Of a DNA stretch of 64,000 bases, positions 30,012-38,583 are shown one piece after another. The notes below the pieces were generated by a model. The model was given only the letters and a program-made list of their open reading frames with translations, did no database searches and was not told the origin of the DNA. Position numbers and translations under genes: made by a program. This DNA is from Mycetohabitans endofungorum (GTDB taxonomy: Bacteria; Pseudomonadota; Gammaproteobacteria; Burkholderiales; Burkholderiaceae): NCBI RefSeq assembly GCF_037477895.1, contig NZ_CP132744.1, positions 496,001 through 560,000 of the forward strand. The letters run 5' to 3'. Positions within the stretch are counted from its first letter, which is position 1, and each line of letters starts with the position of its first letter.

Positions 30012-31310
30012 TCAGTCGAGCGGCGCGGAGCGCAGTTCGTTGACCTGCTGCGGCGACACTGGCGTGCCCTTGTTGCCCCATGCCATGCGCAAGTACGTGA
30101 CCACGGCGGCGACTTCCTGGTCCGACATCGAGTGCGCGAACGGCGGCATGCCGTACGGCTCAGGATTGGCGTGCGTGCTCGGCGGATAGCCACCATTAAG
30201 TACCATGCGGATCGGATTCACTGCCGACTGCATTTGCACCGACTGGTTGTTCGCCAGCGGCGGGAAGTGTGGCGGATAACCAAGACCGTTTTCCGCATGG
30301 CACTTCGCGCATTGATCGTTGTAGATCTTCCTGCCTTGCTCGAACAACTCCTTGCCGAACGCGATAGAGGTTTCCAACTGCATCGTCTCCGGTGCTTCCT
30401 TCTTCTGCGGAATCGTTTTCAGGTAAGTCGAGATTGCCCGGATGTCTTCGTCAGTCATGTATTGCAGGCTGTTGTGTACGACTTCAGACATAGGCCCGAA
30501 CACCGCACCACGTTGCGACACGCCAGTCTTCAACAGATCTGAGATGTCCTGCAGATCCCAGTCACCCAGGCCCGCTTCCTTGCTCGATGTGAGCGACGGT
30601 GCATACCAGTTCTGCAGCGGGATCAGGCCACCGGCAAACGCCGCTGCCTGGTTCGAGCCGCCTAGCGCGTTGATCGACGTGTGGCACATGCCGCAGTGGC
30701 CCAGTCCCTCGACCAGGTAGGCGCCGCGGTTCCACTCGACCGACTTGGTCGGATCCGGCTTGTATTCGCCCTCGCGGAAGAACAACGTGCGCCAGCCGAT
30801 CAGCATGTTGCGTTGATTAAATGGGAAGCGTAGTTCGTGCTCGCGGCTCGGCTGTGCAACCGGCGCCACTGAACGCAGATATGCGTAGATCGCGTCCGAG
30901 TCCGCGCGCGTGACTTTCGTATAGCTGGTGAACGGAAAGCCCGGATACAGCAATTCGCCGTTCTTGCCGCGGCCAGTGTGCATCGCGCGGTAGAAGTCGT
31001 CCGAACTCCACTTGCCGATCCCGTACTGCTCGTCCGGTGTGATGTTCGGCGTGTACATCGTACCGAACGGCGTGGCCATCGGCAAGCCACCGGCGAAGGG
31101 CTTGCCGCCGCGTACCGTGTGGCATGCAACGCAGTCGCCGGCGCGCGCTAAGTATTCGCCTTGCTTGATCAGCGCGGCCTGGTCGGCCGGGCTCGCGGCC
31201 ATCGCGCTGCCGCCGTGGATATTGTTGCTGCCAGACCACAGCACCGGCACCAGTGCCGCGGCCGCTACCGCGATGACGGCCGACAGCGCGAAAAGAGTCT
31301 TGCGTTTCAT
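30012..31310 (-). CDS. Triheme cytochrome c, dehydrogenase-associated type
   Basis: 432 residues. A signal anchor (LFALSAVIAVAAAALVPVLW) leads to three CXXCH haem sites: GDCVACHTV, GHCGMCHTS and DQCAKCHAENG, the layout of the cytochrome subunit of membrane alcohol, gluconate and sorbitol dehydrogenases. Axial Met candidates occur in each domain (for example LPMATPFG). It passes electrons in the periplasm to ubiquinone or an oxidase. No dehydrogenase gene is adjacent, so the partner must be elsewhere. Downstream of the diheme cytochrome by 20 bp, forming an operon. Confidence 0.9.
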   Translation of the reverse strand: MKRKTLFALSAVIAVAAAALVPVLWSGSNNIHGGSAMAASPADQAALIKQGEYLARAGDCVACHTVRGGKPFAGGLPMATPFGTMYTPNITPDEQYGIGKWSSDDFYRAMHTGRGKNGELLYPGFPFTSYTKVTRADSDAIYAYLRSVAPVAQPSREHELRFPFNQRNMLIGWRTLFFREGEYKPDPTKSVEWNRGAYLVEGLGHCGMCHTSINALGGSNQAAAFAGGLIPLQNWYAPSLTSSKEAGLGDWDLQDISDLLKTGVSQRGAVFGPMSEVVHNSLQYMTDEDIRAISTYLKTIPQKKEAPETMQLETSIAFGKELFEQGRKIYNDQCAKCHAENGLGYPPHFPPLANNQSVQMQSAVNPIRMVLNGGYPPSTHANPEPYGMPPFAHSMSDQEVAAVVTYLRMAWGNKGTPVSPQQVNELRSAPLD

Positions 31311-31330
31311 CTTGATGTGTCTCCTGTCGC

Positions 31331-32062
31331 TTACTGCGGCTCACTGCCGCATTGCAGCGGCATCTTCGACGAACGGGCCGGCGCCGGCACTGGGTTAGCC
31401 GGTGCGGGTTGCGTGGAGAGCCAGTGGGCGACCGCGGCGATGTCGTCGTCGTTGAGGCGGGTCGCGACCGTGTGCATGCAGTCTGGCGCCTTCGCGCGGC
31501 GCACACCAGAGCGCCATGCGCCAAGCTGCGCGCTGATGTAGTCCGCATGTAGGCCCACTAGGCCCGGGATCGCCGGTTCCATGCCGGTCAGCGTCTTGCC
31601 GTGGCATGCCGCGCACGCGGGCACGTTGCGCGCCGGATCGCCGTTCAACACGATCTGCTTGCCGCGTGCCAGCGTCGACGCAGAGACGCTCGGCTGCGCC
31701 GGCGCCGGGTACGGCGGCCGTTGTTTTGAGTAATACTCGGCGATCTTGCGCAGGTAATCGTCGGAAAGGTACGTGACCAGATAGTTCATCGGCGGGTACT
31801 TGCGGTGCCCGTCGCGGAAATTGACCAACTGGTTGTACAGATATTCAGCGGGCTTGCCTGCAAGACGTGGAAAGTAGTCATTGTCGGTGCCCTGACCCTG
31901 ATCGCCGTGGCATGCGGCGCACGCGGCGACGCGGGCTTCCATTGAGTTCAGAGGCGGCAGGTTCGCTTGCCCTTTGGCAGCGCTGGCAATGCCTGCGCTG
32001 GCAGCCAGAAGTGCAGCCAGCAACGGGCGCAAGAGGCGTCTAGAAGACACGCGTAACTCCAT
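31331..32062 (-). CDS. Diheme cytochrome c (c4-like)
   Basis: 243 residues from ATG 32062; an ATG at 32080 would add six residues, and neither has a clear SD. A signal peptide (RRLLRPLLAALLAASAGIAS) is followed by two CXXCH sites, AACAACHGDQGQGTDN and PACAACHGKTLTGMEPAIPG, each with the surrounding pattern of a c4/c553 domain (PRLAGKPAEYLYNQLVNFRD). Periplasmic electron carrier. It is the first gene of a two-cytochrome operon. Confidence 0.9.
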   Translation of the reverse strand: MELRVSSRRLLRPLLAALLAASAGIASAAKGQANLPPLNSMEARVAACAACHGDQGQGTDNDYFPRLAGKPAEYLYNQLVNFRDGHRKYPPMNYLVTYLSDDYLRKIAEYYSKQRPPYPAPAQPSVSASTLARGKQIVLNGDPARNVPACAACHGKTLTGMEPAIPGLVGLHADYISAQLGAWRSGVRRAKAPDCMHTVATRLNDDDIAAVAHWLSTQPAPANPVPAPARSSKMPLQCGSEPQ

Positions 32063-32468
32063 CGATAATGGGGACCGCATTGGGTAACGCAGGCGGTTTT
32101 GGCGAAGGCTTGGCGCGCCTTCCGAATCGCGGCGCCGACTTGCGGCGGCGAAGGTGCTGCAATGCAGCAGGTTATTCTATCACCGAACGGCCATATTGGC
32201 CATTTGGCTGAGCGTCGAGGGGGGCATTTGGCTGGACGTCGCGACGGACGACGCGATTCGGCCATCTGGCCGGTAATGCGATAATTGGCTAAGTCTCTTC
32301 GTAAGCCTCGCAGGTCTTTTCGCCATCGGACCAAAAACCTATTTGTGGCCGCTTGCCGCTGTCCCCAACGAGTTGATTTAAGTTATTTTATGCGTCAACG
32401 ACTCAATAGATTCGCGCCGTGTAGCCGCCGATGGCCGCATTTCCTTCCGAAAATTTCTCGGTGATTTC
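32063..32468. other. Intergenic region between the cytochrome operon and the F-box gene
   Basis: 406 bp with divergent promoters and no gene. It holds short repeats of GGCCAT and ATTTGGCTG (32190-32275) and becomes AT-richer toward the F-box start. Two TTCG tetramers at 32298 and 32319 are 17 nt apart, one base off the TTCG-N16-TTCG hrpII box known from Ralstonia and Burkholderia type III genes. No good SD precedes the F-box ATG (only CGGTGATTTC). Confidence 0.5.
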
Positions 32469-33875
32469 ATGGATTTCGATTCGATTCACGCGTACAGTGC
32501 GGTTGCAGACCATTACATGTTACAACAGCAGATTGCCGTTGTAGGCGCTGCGCCACCCAGTCTAATAGGGAGCAGTGCGCTTGCCGTGCTGCCGGCCCGC
32601 CAATGCGCGGCACAACAGTCGGTCAGTTCCGCACCGAGGCGCGCGACGACGTTTGAAGACCTGCCGCCCGAGATTATGCGGCGGATCGCCGCGCACACGT
32701 CGTTCGACGACATGGGCAGCTTGTCGTCGGCGACGCGGCGCACTTATCACGCGTTGCAGGACATGCGACGCAGCTGGCTTTGTTATCAGCGAGCCGACAA
32801 TGTTTATCGGCTTGATTCGCGCCGCACGCAGGCGTTGCTGGACGAAATCGAACGGATCGACGGCGAAGCGATATTGCGGGCTGCGCCGCTCGAGGTGCTG
32901 TGGCCTCGAATACCGGAATTGCCACAGCAACACCGGGCGCAAACCTATAAGCGGATTTTCGACATGGCGGGCCGGTTGCCGACACATGCGAGCTTGCTGA
33001 TACGCAAAGGGATGATTGGCACTATACCGGGATTGCCGGTCCAGGAGCAGGTGCCAATGTACGACTTCGTCCATGCGGCTATCGAAAAGAGTGATGCTGC
33101 CGGGCACGGTCAGTTGTGGGCCTCGCTTGCATGGTTGCTTAGATGCTTGCCACTGGATCCGCCGCGCTTCGAGCGCGAATACTCGGCTTTTATCAGCAGG
33201 CTTGCCTCGCTGGATGCGCCTGCACAGGCGGAGTTGATCGTGCAGTTGGTGATGCTGCTGCCTGGCTTCTACGAGGATAGTCCGGATGAATCGGCCACGC
33301 TGGCCAGTTATCATCGGCTTATGCAAGATTGGGTGCAGCGATTGCCCCCGGCTTATCGGGGGGCGCCAATTGGCGCACTGGCCCATATGATATGGTTGCT
33401 GCCGGCGGAGCAAATGCCGGCGCATTATGCGCAGCTACGCAGCCTCACGGAGGCGTTGCCAGACGATCAGATCGGCTTGGTGCTTCGGCGCTTGCCGACT
33501 GCGTTGGTGTTGCTGCCACAACAGCACCATGCAGCCGAATTCACGCTGCTGGAGCCTCTTATCAGTCGCGTGCGGCCCGAGCATCGTGAGGCAGTCACAT
33601 TGGGATTGCTCGAAAGCACCGTTGGACTGGACGACGCGACGCTATCCAGGTGGGCGTGGCGCAAGGCGTTTCAGCTGCTCGACAGCTGCGACGACACCTG
33701 TCTGTCTACCGTGGTCGACGAATTGGCCCATCAGCAATTGGTACCCTTGCTTCCCATGCAGCAGTGGGAGGATGCAAAGCACGAGATTCTAGCGTTTATC
33801 GAGCGTCACCCGCTCAGCGACGCGGCTCGCGCGAAGTTGCTCGACTTCGTCAATACGACAGTGCCGGAGGATTAA
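32469..33875 (+). CDS. F-box domain protein with LP-rich helical repeats, candidate host-directed effector
   Basis: 468 residues. After a 60-residue Ala/Gln/Ser-rich N-terminus, residues 62-106 fit the eukaryotic F-box: TFEDLPPEIMRRIAAHTSFD, then DMGSLSSATRRTYHALQ and SWLCYQRA, with the LPPE start, the central hydrophobics and the late Trp. The remainder is helical with recurring LP boundaries (RLPPAYRGAPIGALAHMIWL, LPDDQIGLVLRRLP, RVRPEHREAVTLGLLES), suggesting a superhelical target-binding array. There is no signal peptide or membrane helix. F-box proteins tether substrates to SCF ubiquitin ligases through Skp1; bacteria have no such system, so action inside a eukaryotic host is inferred. 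A broken paralogue lies at 40.0-41.4 kb. Confidence 0.75.
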   Translation: MDFDSIHAYSAVADHYMLQQQIAVVGAAPPSLIGSSALAVLPARQCAAQQSVSSAPRRATTFEDLPPEIMRRIAAHTSFDDMGSLSSATRRTYHALQDMRRSWLCYQRADNVYRLDSRRTQALLDEIERIDGEAILRAAPLEVLWPRIPELPQQHRAQTYKRIFDMAGRLPTHASLLIRKGMIGTIPGLPVQEQVPMYDFVHAAIEKSDAAGHGQLWASLAWLLRCLPLDPPRFEREYSAFISRLASLDAPAQAELIVQLVMLLPGFYEDSPDESATLASYHRLMQDWVQRLPPAYRGAPIGALAHMIWLLPAEQMPAHYAQLRSLTEALPDDQIGLVLRRLPTALVLLPQQHHAAEFTLLEPLISRVRPEHREAVTLGLLESTVGLDDATLSRWAWRKAFQLLDSCDDTCLSTVVDELAHQQLVPLLPMQQWEDAKHEILAFIERHPLSDAARAKLLDFVNTTVPED

Positions 33876-33893
33876 CTTGCGTACGATTAGCCG

Positions 33894-34559
33894 TCAGCGG
33901 TGCTGCCATCCGCGTGCCTGCGCCATCAACCCGATGACTTCGTCGTCAGTGGTTTGCGTGAAATCGACGTAATATAGACTCACGCTACTGAACGAATCGA
34001 GCGGTGCGAGGCACACAGCGTCGTCCGCCAGCGTCGCAATCGAATTCCAGACGTCGCGTGGAGCGACCGGCGCTGCGGCGACTAGGCGTGCGGCGCCCAA
34101 ATTGCGCAACGCGAGTAGGGCCACCTTCATCGTGCTTCCGGTGGCCACGCCGTCATCCACAACAATGATCGTGCGCTGCGCGGCTGGCATCGGTGTGGCG
34201 CCGTGTCGGTACCGCTCGCGGCGTCGCGCCAATTCCCGCTGCTGACGATGCTGCTCGGCGATCAGATAGTCATCGCCGGGGCGCAGCGCCACAACGATGT
34301 CCTCGTTCCAGAGCACTTGTGGCGGATCACCATCGACGATTGAACCTAGCGCGAGTTCCGGCTGCTGCGGCGCGCCGAGCTTGCGTACCAGCAGCACGTC
34401 AAGGCTGCCGCCCAGCGCTCGGGCGACCTCAAATGCCACCGGTACGCCGCCGCGCGGCAAGCCGACGACCAGCGGCGTCGCATCCCGATAGCGGGTCAGC
34501 GCGCCGGCCAGTGCACTGCCCGCCGCGCGGCGGTTTGGGAAAGGCAAAAGCGTGGACAT
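33894..34559 (-). CDS. Phosphoribosyltransferase-fold protein
   Basis: 221 residues from ATG 34559. A type I phosphoribosyltransferase: the PRPP-binding loop is TIIVVDDGVATGSTMKVALL, with the flexible early region LVVGLPRGGVPVAFEVARAL and LVRKLGAPQQPELALGSIVD. Proteins of this kind are widespread beside stress genes in Burkholderia; the base substrate is not known, and the loop fits purine or orotate-like bases equally. It lies 105 bp downstream of the manganese catalase gene on the same strand, so it may share its transcript. Confidence 0.85.
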   Translation of the reverse strand: MSTLLPFPNRRAAGSALAGALTRYRDATPLVVGLPRGGVPVAFEVARALGGSLDVLLVRKLGAPQQPELALGSIVDGDPPQVLWNEDIVVALRPGDDYLIAEQHRQQRELARRRERYRHGATPMPAAQRTIIVVDDGVATGSTMKVALLALRNLGAARLVAAAPVAPRDVWNSIATLADDAVCLAPLDSFSSVSLYYVDFTQTTDDEVIGLMAQARGWQHR

Positions 34560-34664
34560 CGTGTAGGTAATCCGGGATTTGTGTTGTCGCGACCGAAGAT
34601 GCACCGCGACGGATAGCTCATCATCGCGTGGACCGCCGGGGACGCTACACGTCGCGCGCCGCGG

Positions 34665-35534
34665 TCATCGCTTGTTCATTTCTAACTCCGCGCCAGTGGG
34701 TGGGTCCGTGGCCGGGTCCGACCTGAGCCGCTGCTTCATCGCGCTCAGCGCGGCATCCTCATCCGGTTGCAGTGTCACGCTCGCCTGGCCGTCACCGCCA
34801 TCGACCGGCACCGGCGGATTCTCGACGAGGTTTAAGTCGCCGCCCTCATTCCAGGGTCCGCGTACCGGTGCCGCGCCGGTCGACATCTTGAAATAACTGC
34901 TCGCATATTCCGGCGCGGGCGGCAGCTTGCCCGGCGGGAAATTCGACGTAATGGAATAAAGCGCTTTTTCGAATGATTTCTGATGAGAGACTTCGCGGGT
35001 CATCAAAAAGCCGAGCGCGTCTCGCACGCCAGAATCGTCGGTGACATTGATCAGCCGCTCATAGACGATCTTGGCCCTGGCCTCGGCGGCGATATTCGAG
35101 CGCAAGTCAGCGGTTGGCTCCCCGATTGTATCGATGTACGCGGCGCTCCACGGCACGCCGGCCGAATTCGTCAGCGGCGTGCCGGCGCCGTACAGCACTT
35201 GTGTCACGTGGCTGTCATTGCCGGCGCCATTCAGTTTGCGATAAAGCTCGGCCTGCTCATCGACCGCCTCGGCCAACTCGCCCTTCGCTCCACGATTGAG
35301 CATCGCGACGATAGACCCGATGATCTCCAGATGACTGAGTTCTTCTGTCGCGATGTCGAATAGCATGTCCTTGCGGCCGGGATCTTCCTCGCTGATGGCC
35401 TGCGTGAAGTAACGCATGGCTGCGGCCAATTCGCCTTGTGGACCGCCGAACTGCTCCAGCAACAGATTAGCCAGGCCAGGGTCCGTACCATTGACCCGTA
35501 CGGTGTACTGCAATCGTTTGTTGTGGACGAACAT
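34665..35534 (-). CDS. Manganese catalase
   Basis: 289 residues. A non-haem catalase with a dimanganese centre that destroys hydrogen peroxide. The ferritin-like core has Glu ligands in PQGELAAAMRYFTQAISEED, FDIATEELSHLEIIGSIVAM (TEELSHLE), AEARAKIVYERLINVTDDSG and LMTREVSHQKSFEKALYSI (REVSHQ). The C-terminal tail is Gly/Pro-rich. It needs Mn2+, and an Nramp Mn transporter is encoded 1.3 kb away, suggesting one oxidative-stress and metal module. The gene is divergent from the small ORF at 35.85 kb. Confidence 0.93.
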   Translation of the reverse strand: MFVHNKRLQYTVRVNGTDPGLANLLLEQFGGPQGELAAAMRYFTQAISEEDPGRKDMLFDIATEELSHLEIIGSIVAMLNRGAKGELAEAVDEQAELYRKLNGAGNDSHVTQVLYGAGTPLTNSAGVPWSAAYIDTIGEPTADLRSNIAAEARAKIVYERLINVTDDSGVRDALGFLMTREVSHQKSFEKALYSITSNFPPGKLPPAPEYASSYFKMSTGAAPVRGPWNEGGDLNLVENPPVPVDGGDGQASVTLQPDEDAALSAMKQRLRSDPATDPPTGAELEMNKR

Positions 35535-35850
35535 GAAGCCTCCTGTGACGTGAAAGGTGTCGCGGTGCTCGCCAAGGCCGCACGCGTAGCGTCAGCCGCC
35601 GATTTGTTTGCGCAACGTGCGTTCCCGCCAATGCAATGCGCAACCGCATCGTGGCACGGGTATTGCGATAGCGACGTCACCCGCGTGCCCCGTAGAAGGC
35701 TATCTGGTGCACGCCGTGCGGTCGCAAGAAATCCATGCGCAGCCGGAACGGCTTGATCCGTTCGTTGAAAAGCGGCCGTATCCGGCGCAAGCGTGTGACA
35801 GGTAACGTAATGACGGCACTCTCGAGGGCAATGTGGATCAACAGAGGACG

Positions 35851-36108
35851 ATGATGAACAGCTTGTCCGGCGTCAGTGATCATGGCGTCACGGTATTCGA
35901 TTATTTGGACCACCATGCCAAGGTGACGGCGCAGCGCAACGCGCGGGGCGCGTGGGTACCGCAGATTCAAATCACGCGCGATCGCGAACCAGTGCAGTTC
36001 GATATGCCACAAGAGGTGGCGCCGGAATGGCTGACAGCTGATGAAGCCGTGCGCGCCGGAGTGGAGCGGGCGCGTTTGTTCATCGAGAGGCGACGAGGCG
36101 CTAGTTGA
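35851..36108 (+). CDS. Small uncharacterised protein
   Basis: 85 residues from ATG 35851 (ATG 35854 fits AGAGG at 35843-35847 slightly better; an upstream GTG at 35833 is possible). The sequence VFDYLDHHAKVTAQRNARG then WVPQIQITRDREPVQFDMPQ and LTADEAVRAGVERARLFIER is a compact alpha/beta protein with a C-terminal helix. I do not recognise the family. A similarly sized, similarly built protein at 36.5 kb may belong with it. Its stop lies inside a 36-bp tandem repeat. Confidence 0.6.
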   Translation: MMNSLSGVSDHGVTVFDYLDHHAKVTAQRNARGAWVPQIQITRDREPVQFDMPQEVAPEWLTADEAVRAGVERARLFIERRRGAS

Positions 36109-36176
36109 CGGTGAACGACGCGGTACCGAACGCCAGTCGGTTGACGGTGAACGATGCGGCACCGAGCGCTGGATTC
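36105..36176. repeat. Two-copy 36-bp tandem repeat
   Basis: TTGACGGTGAACGAYGCGGY begins at 36105 and again at 36141; the copies differ at a few positions. The first copy overlaps the stop of the preceding gene. In one frame it encodes LTVNDAVPNASR twice. Confidence 0.8.
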
Positions 36177-36522
36177 CTGCTGCCTGTCGTACGCGGATGT
36201 CGGTGCGGGGTGTGTTGCTGGCGCGTCTGCGTACTAGTGGTATTGCTCGTACTCGTGGGTATCACATACCAAACGTACCACGTATCAAACACATCGTGTA
36301 TCAAACGCATCGCGGGCTAAACCTATCGTGTGTGCGGCGCGGCTGGCTTGCGTTCGCTCAAGTCCGCAAATTGCGTGGCTTGCAGCCGGGAATGAACCAT
36401 GCTAACGGCTAACGGCGTTGCCCGATAGAAGTAGCTGGCACCGTGTTTCAAACAAGGCGCGACGGCGGGCGCGGGGCGCCGCACGGCGTTGGTGTGTGGT
36501 GCCGACTCGACAGGAGAGGACC
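36177..36522. other. Intergenic region, possible tiny membrane ORF
   Basis: Following the tandem repeat, the frame begun by TTG 36105 continues through VCVLVVLLVLVGITY, a membrane-like segment, to a stop at 36320. It has no ribosome binding site and may be chance. The rest, up to the GTG of the next gene, includes AT-richer stretches with ATCAAACNCATC repeats (36280-36315). I see no other gene here. Confidence 0.35.
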
Positions 36523-36798
36523 GTGCAGTACAACCCACCCCAAGCTGGAAGGCAGAATCCCGGCGCCGAGCAATCCTGGAGTGAAGGATTTAAGGTGCTC
36601 GTCACCGCTAAGCCCGGCATGGACGGCCGTTTTATCGGTGTGCTGAAGGTCGTGCGACAGGCCGATCGCCGTGTGATCTTCCCATTTCCGGGTGCTCCCG
36701 AGATCGGTCCATTCGACACGATTGAGCAGGCGCGTGCGGCGGCGCTCGAATATGGCCGCAAGGTTGTGGCTGACGACCGCCGCAATCCAGAGCGGTGA
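36523..36798 (+). CDS. Small uncharacterised protein (DUF6723-like)
   Basis: 91 residues; GTG 36523 follows GGAGAGGA, so an ATG further upstream at 36418 is not needed. The pattern FKVLVTAKPGMDGRFIGVLK, VVRQADRRVIFPFPGAPEIG and PFDTIEQARAAALEYGRKVV is a beta-rich domain with a C-terminal helix, found in Burkholderia small proteins that I tentatively equate with DUF6723. Function unknown. It precedes mntH by 54 bp and may be cotranscribed with it. Confidence 0.65.
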   Translation: MQYNPPQAGRQNPGAEQSWSEGFKVLVTAKPGMDGRFIGVLKVVRQADRRVIFPFPGAPEIGPFDTIEQARAAALEYGRKVVADDRRNPER

Positions 36799-36852
36799 CG
36801 ACGCGGTGTTGCCGGAGGGCGCGCACGCGCCGGCGCCGAGGCGTTCAATACG

Positions 36853-38136
36853 ATGGGGATGTGCAAATTCATGGCGATTTCTAGCGAGCAAACCGCGCAA
36901 CAAGTCAGACAGGTCCTAGACGGCCGCCGACGCGGCGTACGGATCCTGTTGCCATTGGCTGGACCGGCCGTGGTGGTGTCGGTCGCCTATATGGACCCGG
37001 GCAACTTCGCCACCAATATCCAGGCCGGCGCTGGATATGGCTATCAGTTGCTGTGGGTGGTGCTGTTCGCCAGCCTCGTTGCGATGCTCTTCCAGGGCTT
37101 GTCGGCACGGCTCGGGATCGTGACCGGGTGTAACCTGGCCCAGTTATGCCGGGCGCGTCTGCCCAAGCCGGTGACCTTGTCGATGTGGATGGCCAGCGAA
37201 CTCGCGGCGATGGCCACGGATCTGGCCGAGTTCATCGGCGGGGCCATCGGCGTGGCGTTACTGTTTCACATTCCGCTGCTCACCGCCATGGTGATCGTCG
37301 GCGTGCTGACGTACCTAATGCTAATGTTCCAGCGGCACGGTTTTCGGCCGCTGGAACTGGCGATCGGCGCCCTGGTCGGTATTATCGCATTAGCCTACGT
37401 TGCGCAGCTGTTCATCGTGCCGATTGATTGGCGGGCAGTGGGGCACGGCGCGCTCCACCCGTCAATACCCGACCATCCGGCATTGACCATCGCGGTCGGC
37501 ATCGTCGGTGCGACGGTGATGCCGCATGCGCTTTTCTTGCATTCAGGATTGACCGGCGAGCGCGTCGTCGCGCGAAGCGACGCGGACCGTCGCGCGCTGC
37601 TGCGCTACAGTCGGATCGAGGTGCTCGTTGCGTTGAGTGTGGCGGGACTGGTCAACATGGCCATGGTGGTGATGGCCGCCGGCGCATTCCATCCTGGTCA
37701 TGCACATGTTGCTGAGATCGACCAGGCGTACCGGACATTGACGCCGTTATTTGGTGCTGCAGCCTCGGCATTGTTCATCGTGTCGCTGATCGCTTCGGGA
37801 TTGTCAAGCTCGGTGGTCGGCACGATGGCGGGACAAATGATCATGCAGGGCTTCGTCGGTTTCCGCATTCCCGTCATCATGCGCCGCTTAGTGACGATGT
37901 TGCCTGCATTCCTGGTAGTCGCTGCCGGTGTCGATGCGACCCGCGCCTTGATCATCAGCCAGGTGGTATTGAGTCTCACGGTGCCGGTGCCGATGATTGC
38001 GCTGGTTTGGTTGTGTCGCCATCGCGATGTGATGGGTGGCTATCGGCTCAGTCCGTGGCTTGCCGTATTATCGATGGTGGCCGCAGTGCTGGTGATTGGC
38101 CTAAACGTTGCGTTGATCGTCGATACACTGTGCTAA
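36853..38136 (+). CDS. mntH: Nramp-family divalent metal (manganese) transporter
   Basis: 427 residues, about 11 membrane helices. The Nramp metal site residues are in VSVAYMDPGNFATNIQAGAG (DPGN) and IVGATVMPHALFLHSGL (MPH), the two signatures of proton-driven Mn2+/Fe2+ import. Start 36853 is used; 36871 (MAISSEQT) is possible. The manganese catalase gene at 34.7-35.5 kb would use the imported metal, consistent with a peroxide-defence module. Confidence 0.93.
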   Translation: MGMCKFMAISSEQTAQQVRQVLDGRRRGVRILLPLAGPAVVVSVAYMDPGNFATNIQAGAGYGYQLLWVVLFASLVAMLFQGLSARLGIVTGCNLAQLCRARLPKPVTLSMWMASELAAMATDLAEFIGGAIGVALLFHIPLLTAMVIVGVLTYLMLMFQRHGFRPLELAIGALVGIIALAYVAQLFIVPIDWRAVGHGALHPSIPDHPALTIAVGIVGATVMPHALFLHSGLTGERVVARSDADRRALLRYSRIEVLVALSVAGLVNMAMVVMAAGAFHPGHAHVAEIDQAYRTLTPLFGAAASALFIVSLIASGLSSSVVGTMAGQMIMQGFVGFRIPVIMRRLVTMLPAFLVVAAGVDATRALIISQVVLSLTVPVPMIALVWLCRHRDVMGGYRLSPWLAVLSMVAAVLVIGLNVALIVDTLC

Positions 38137-38151
38137 CAGCCCGATTGCGTC

Positions 38152-38507
38152 TCAACAATGCGACGTGAAAACTTGTCGTCGCACGTGCGGCGGCTTAGGT
38201 GGCCGTACGGGTAAGGAGTAGGGTTCAGTCTTGGTCGGATCACCGTACAGGTTCTGACTGAACGGCTGGTAAGCCAGATTGTAGGCGCGGCGGCTGCCGT
38301 TGCTGAAGCGGGTCGTCAGTATCAAGCCCATGCTCGTGCTTGCCATGGCTGCCAAGTTAGCCAACGCAGGTGCGGGCATCGAGTTGAACGACGCGCCTTG
38401 GAGCGACGCCATGCTGACCGGCGGCGACAACGCTCCCGTCACGCGTTGTCGCCGCCGCAGGCAGCCATCAGCGTGGGGCCCGCGAATATGATGCCCAGCG
38501 CAAGCAT
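38152..38507 (-). pseudogene. Lipoprotein remnant with frameshift and truncation
   Basis: ATG 38507 opens a lipoprotein signal (MLALGIIFAGPTLMAACGGD, lipobox LMAAC) that stops after NA. In the next frame the reading continues SMASLQGASFNSMPAPALAN, LAAMASTSMGLILTTRFSN and AYNLAYQPFSQNLYG, then ends at 38152. This resembles the start of Burkholderia secreted esterase/phosphatase-like lipoproteins (signal, Ser-rich linker, then YQPF), but nearly all the enzyme domain is missing. Non-functional. Confidence 0.65.
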
Positions 38508-38583
38508 CGGCGTGCCGACGAGCCCGTTGCTCGCCGTGCGGTGCTGGGTTGAACGCCGGCGTGGGGCGTTTGCGTCGTTACGG

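Noticed and set aside
32298..32322. hrpII box (TTCG-N16-TTCG) upstream of the F-box gene
   Set aside because: The gap is 17 nt, not 16, so it does not meet the known pattern; kept only as a hint in a finding.
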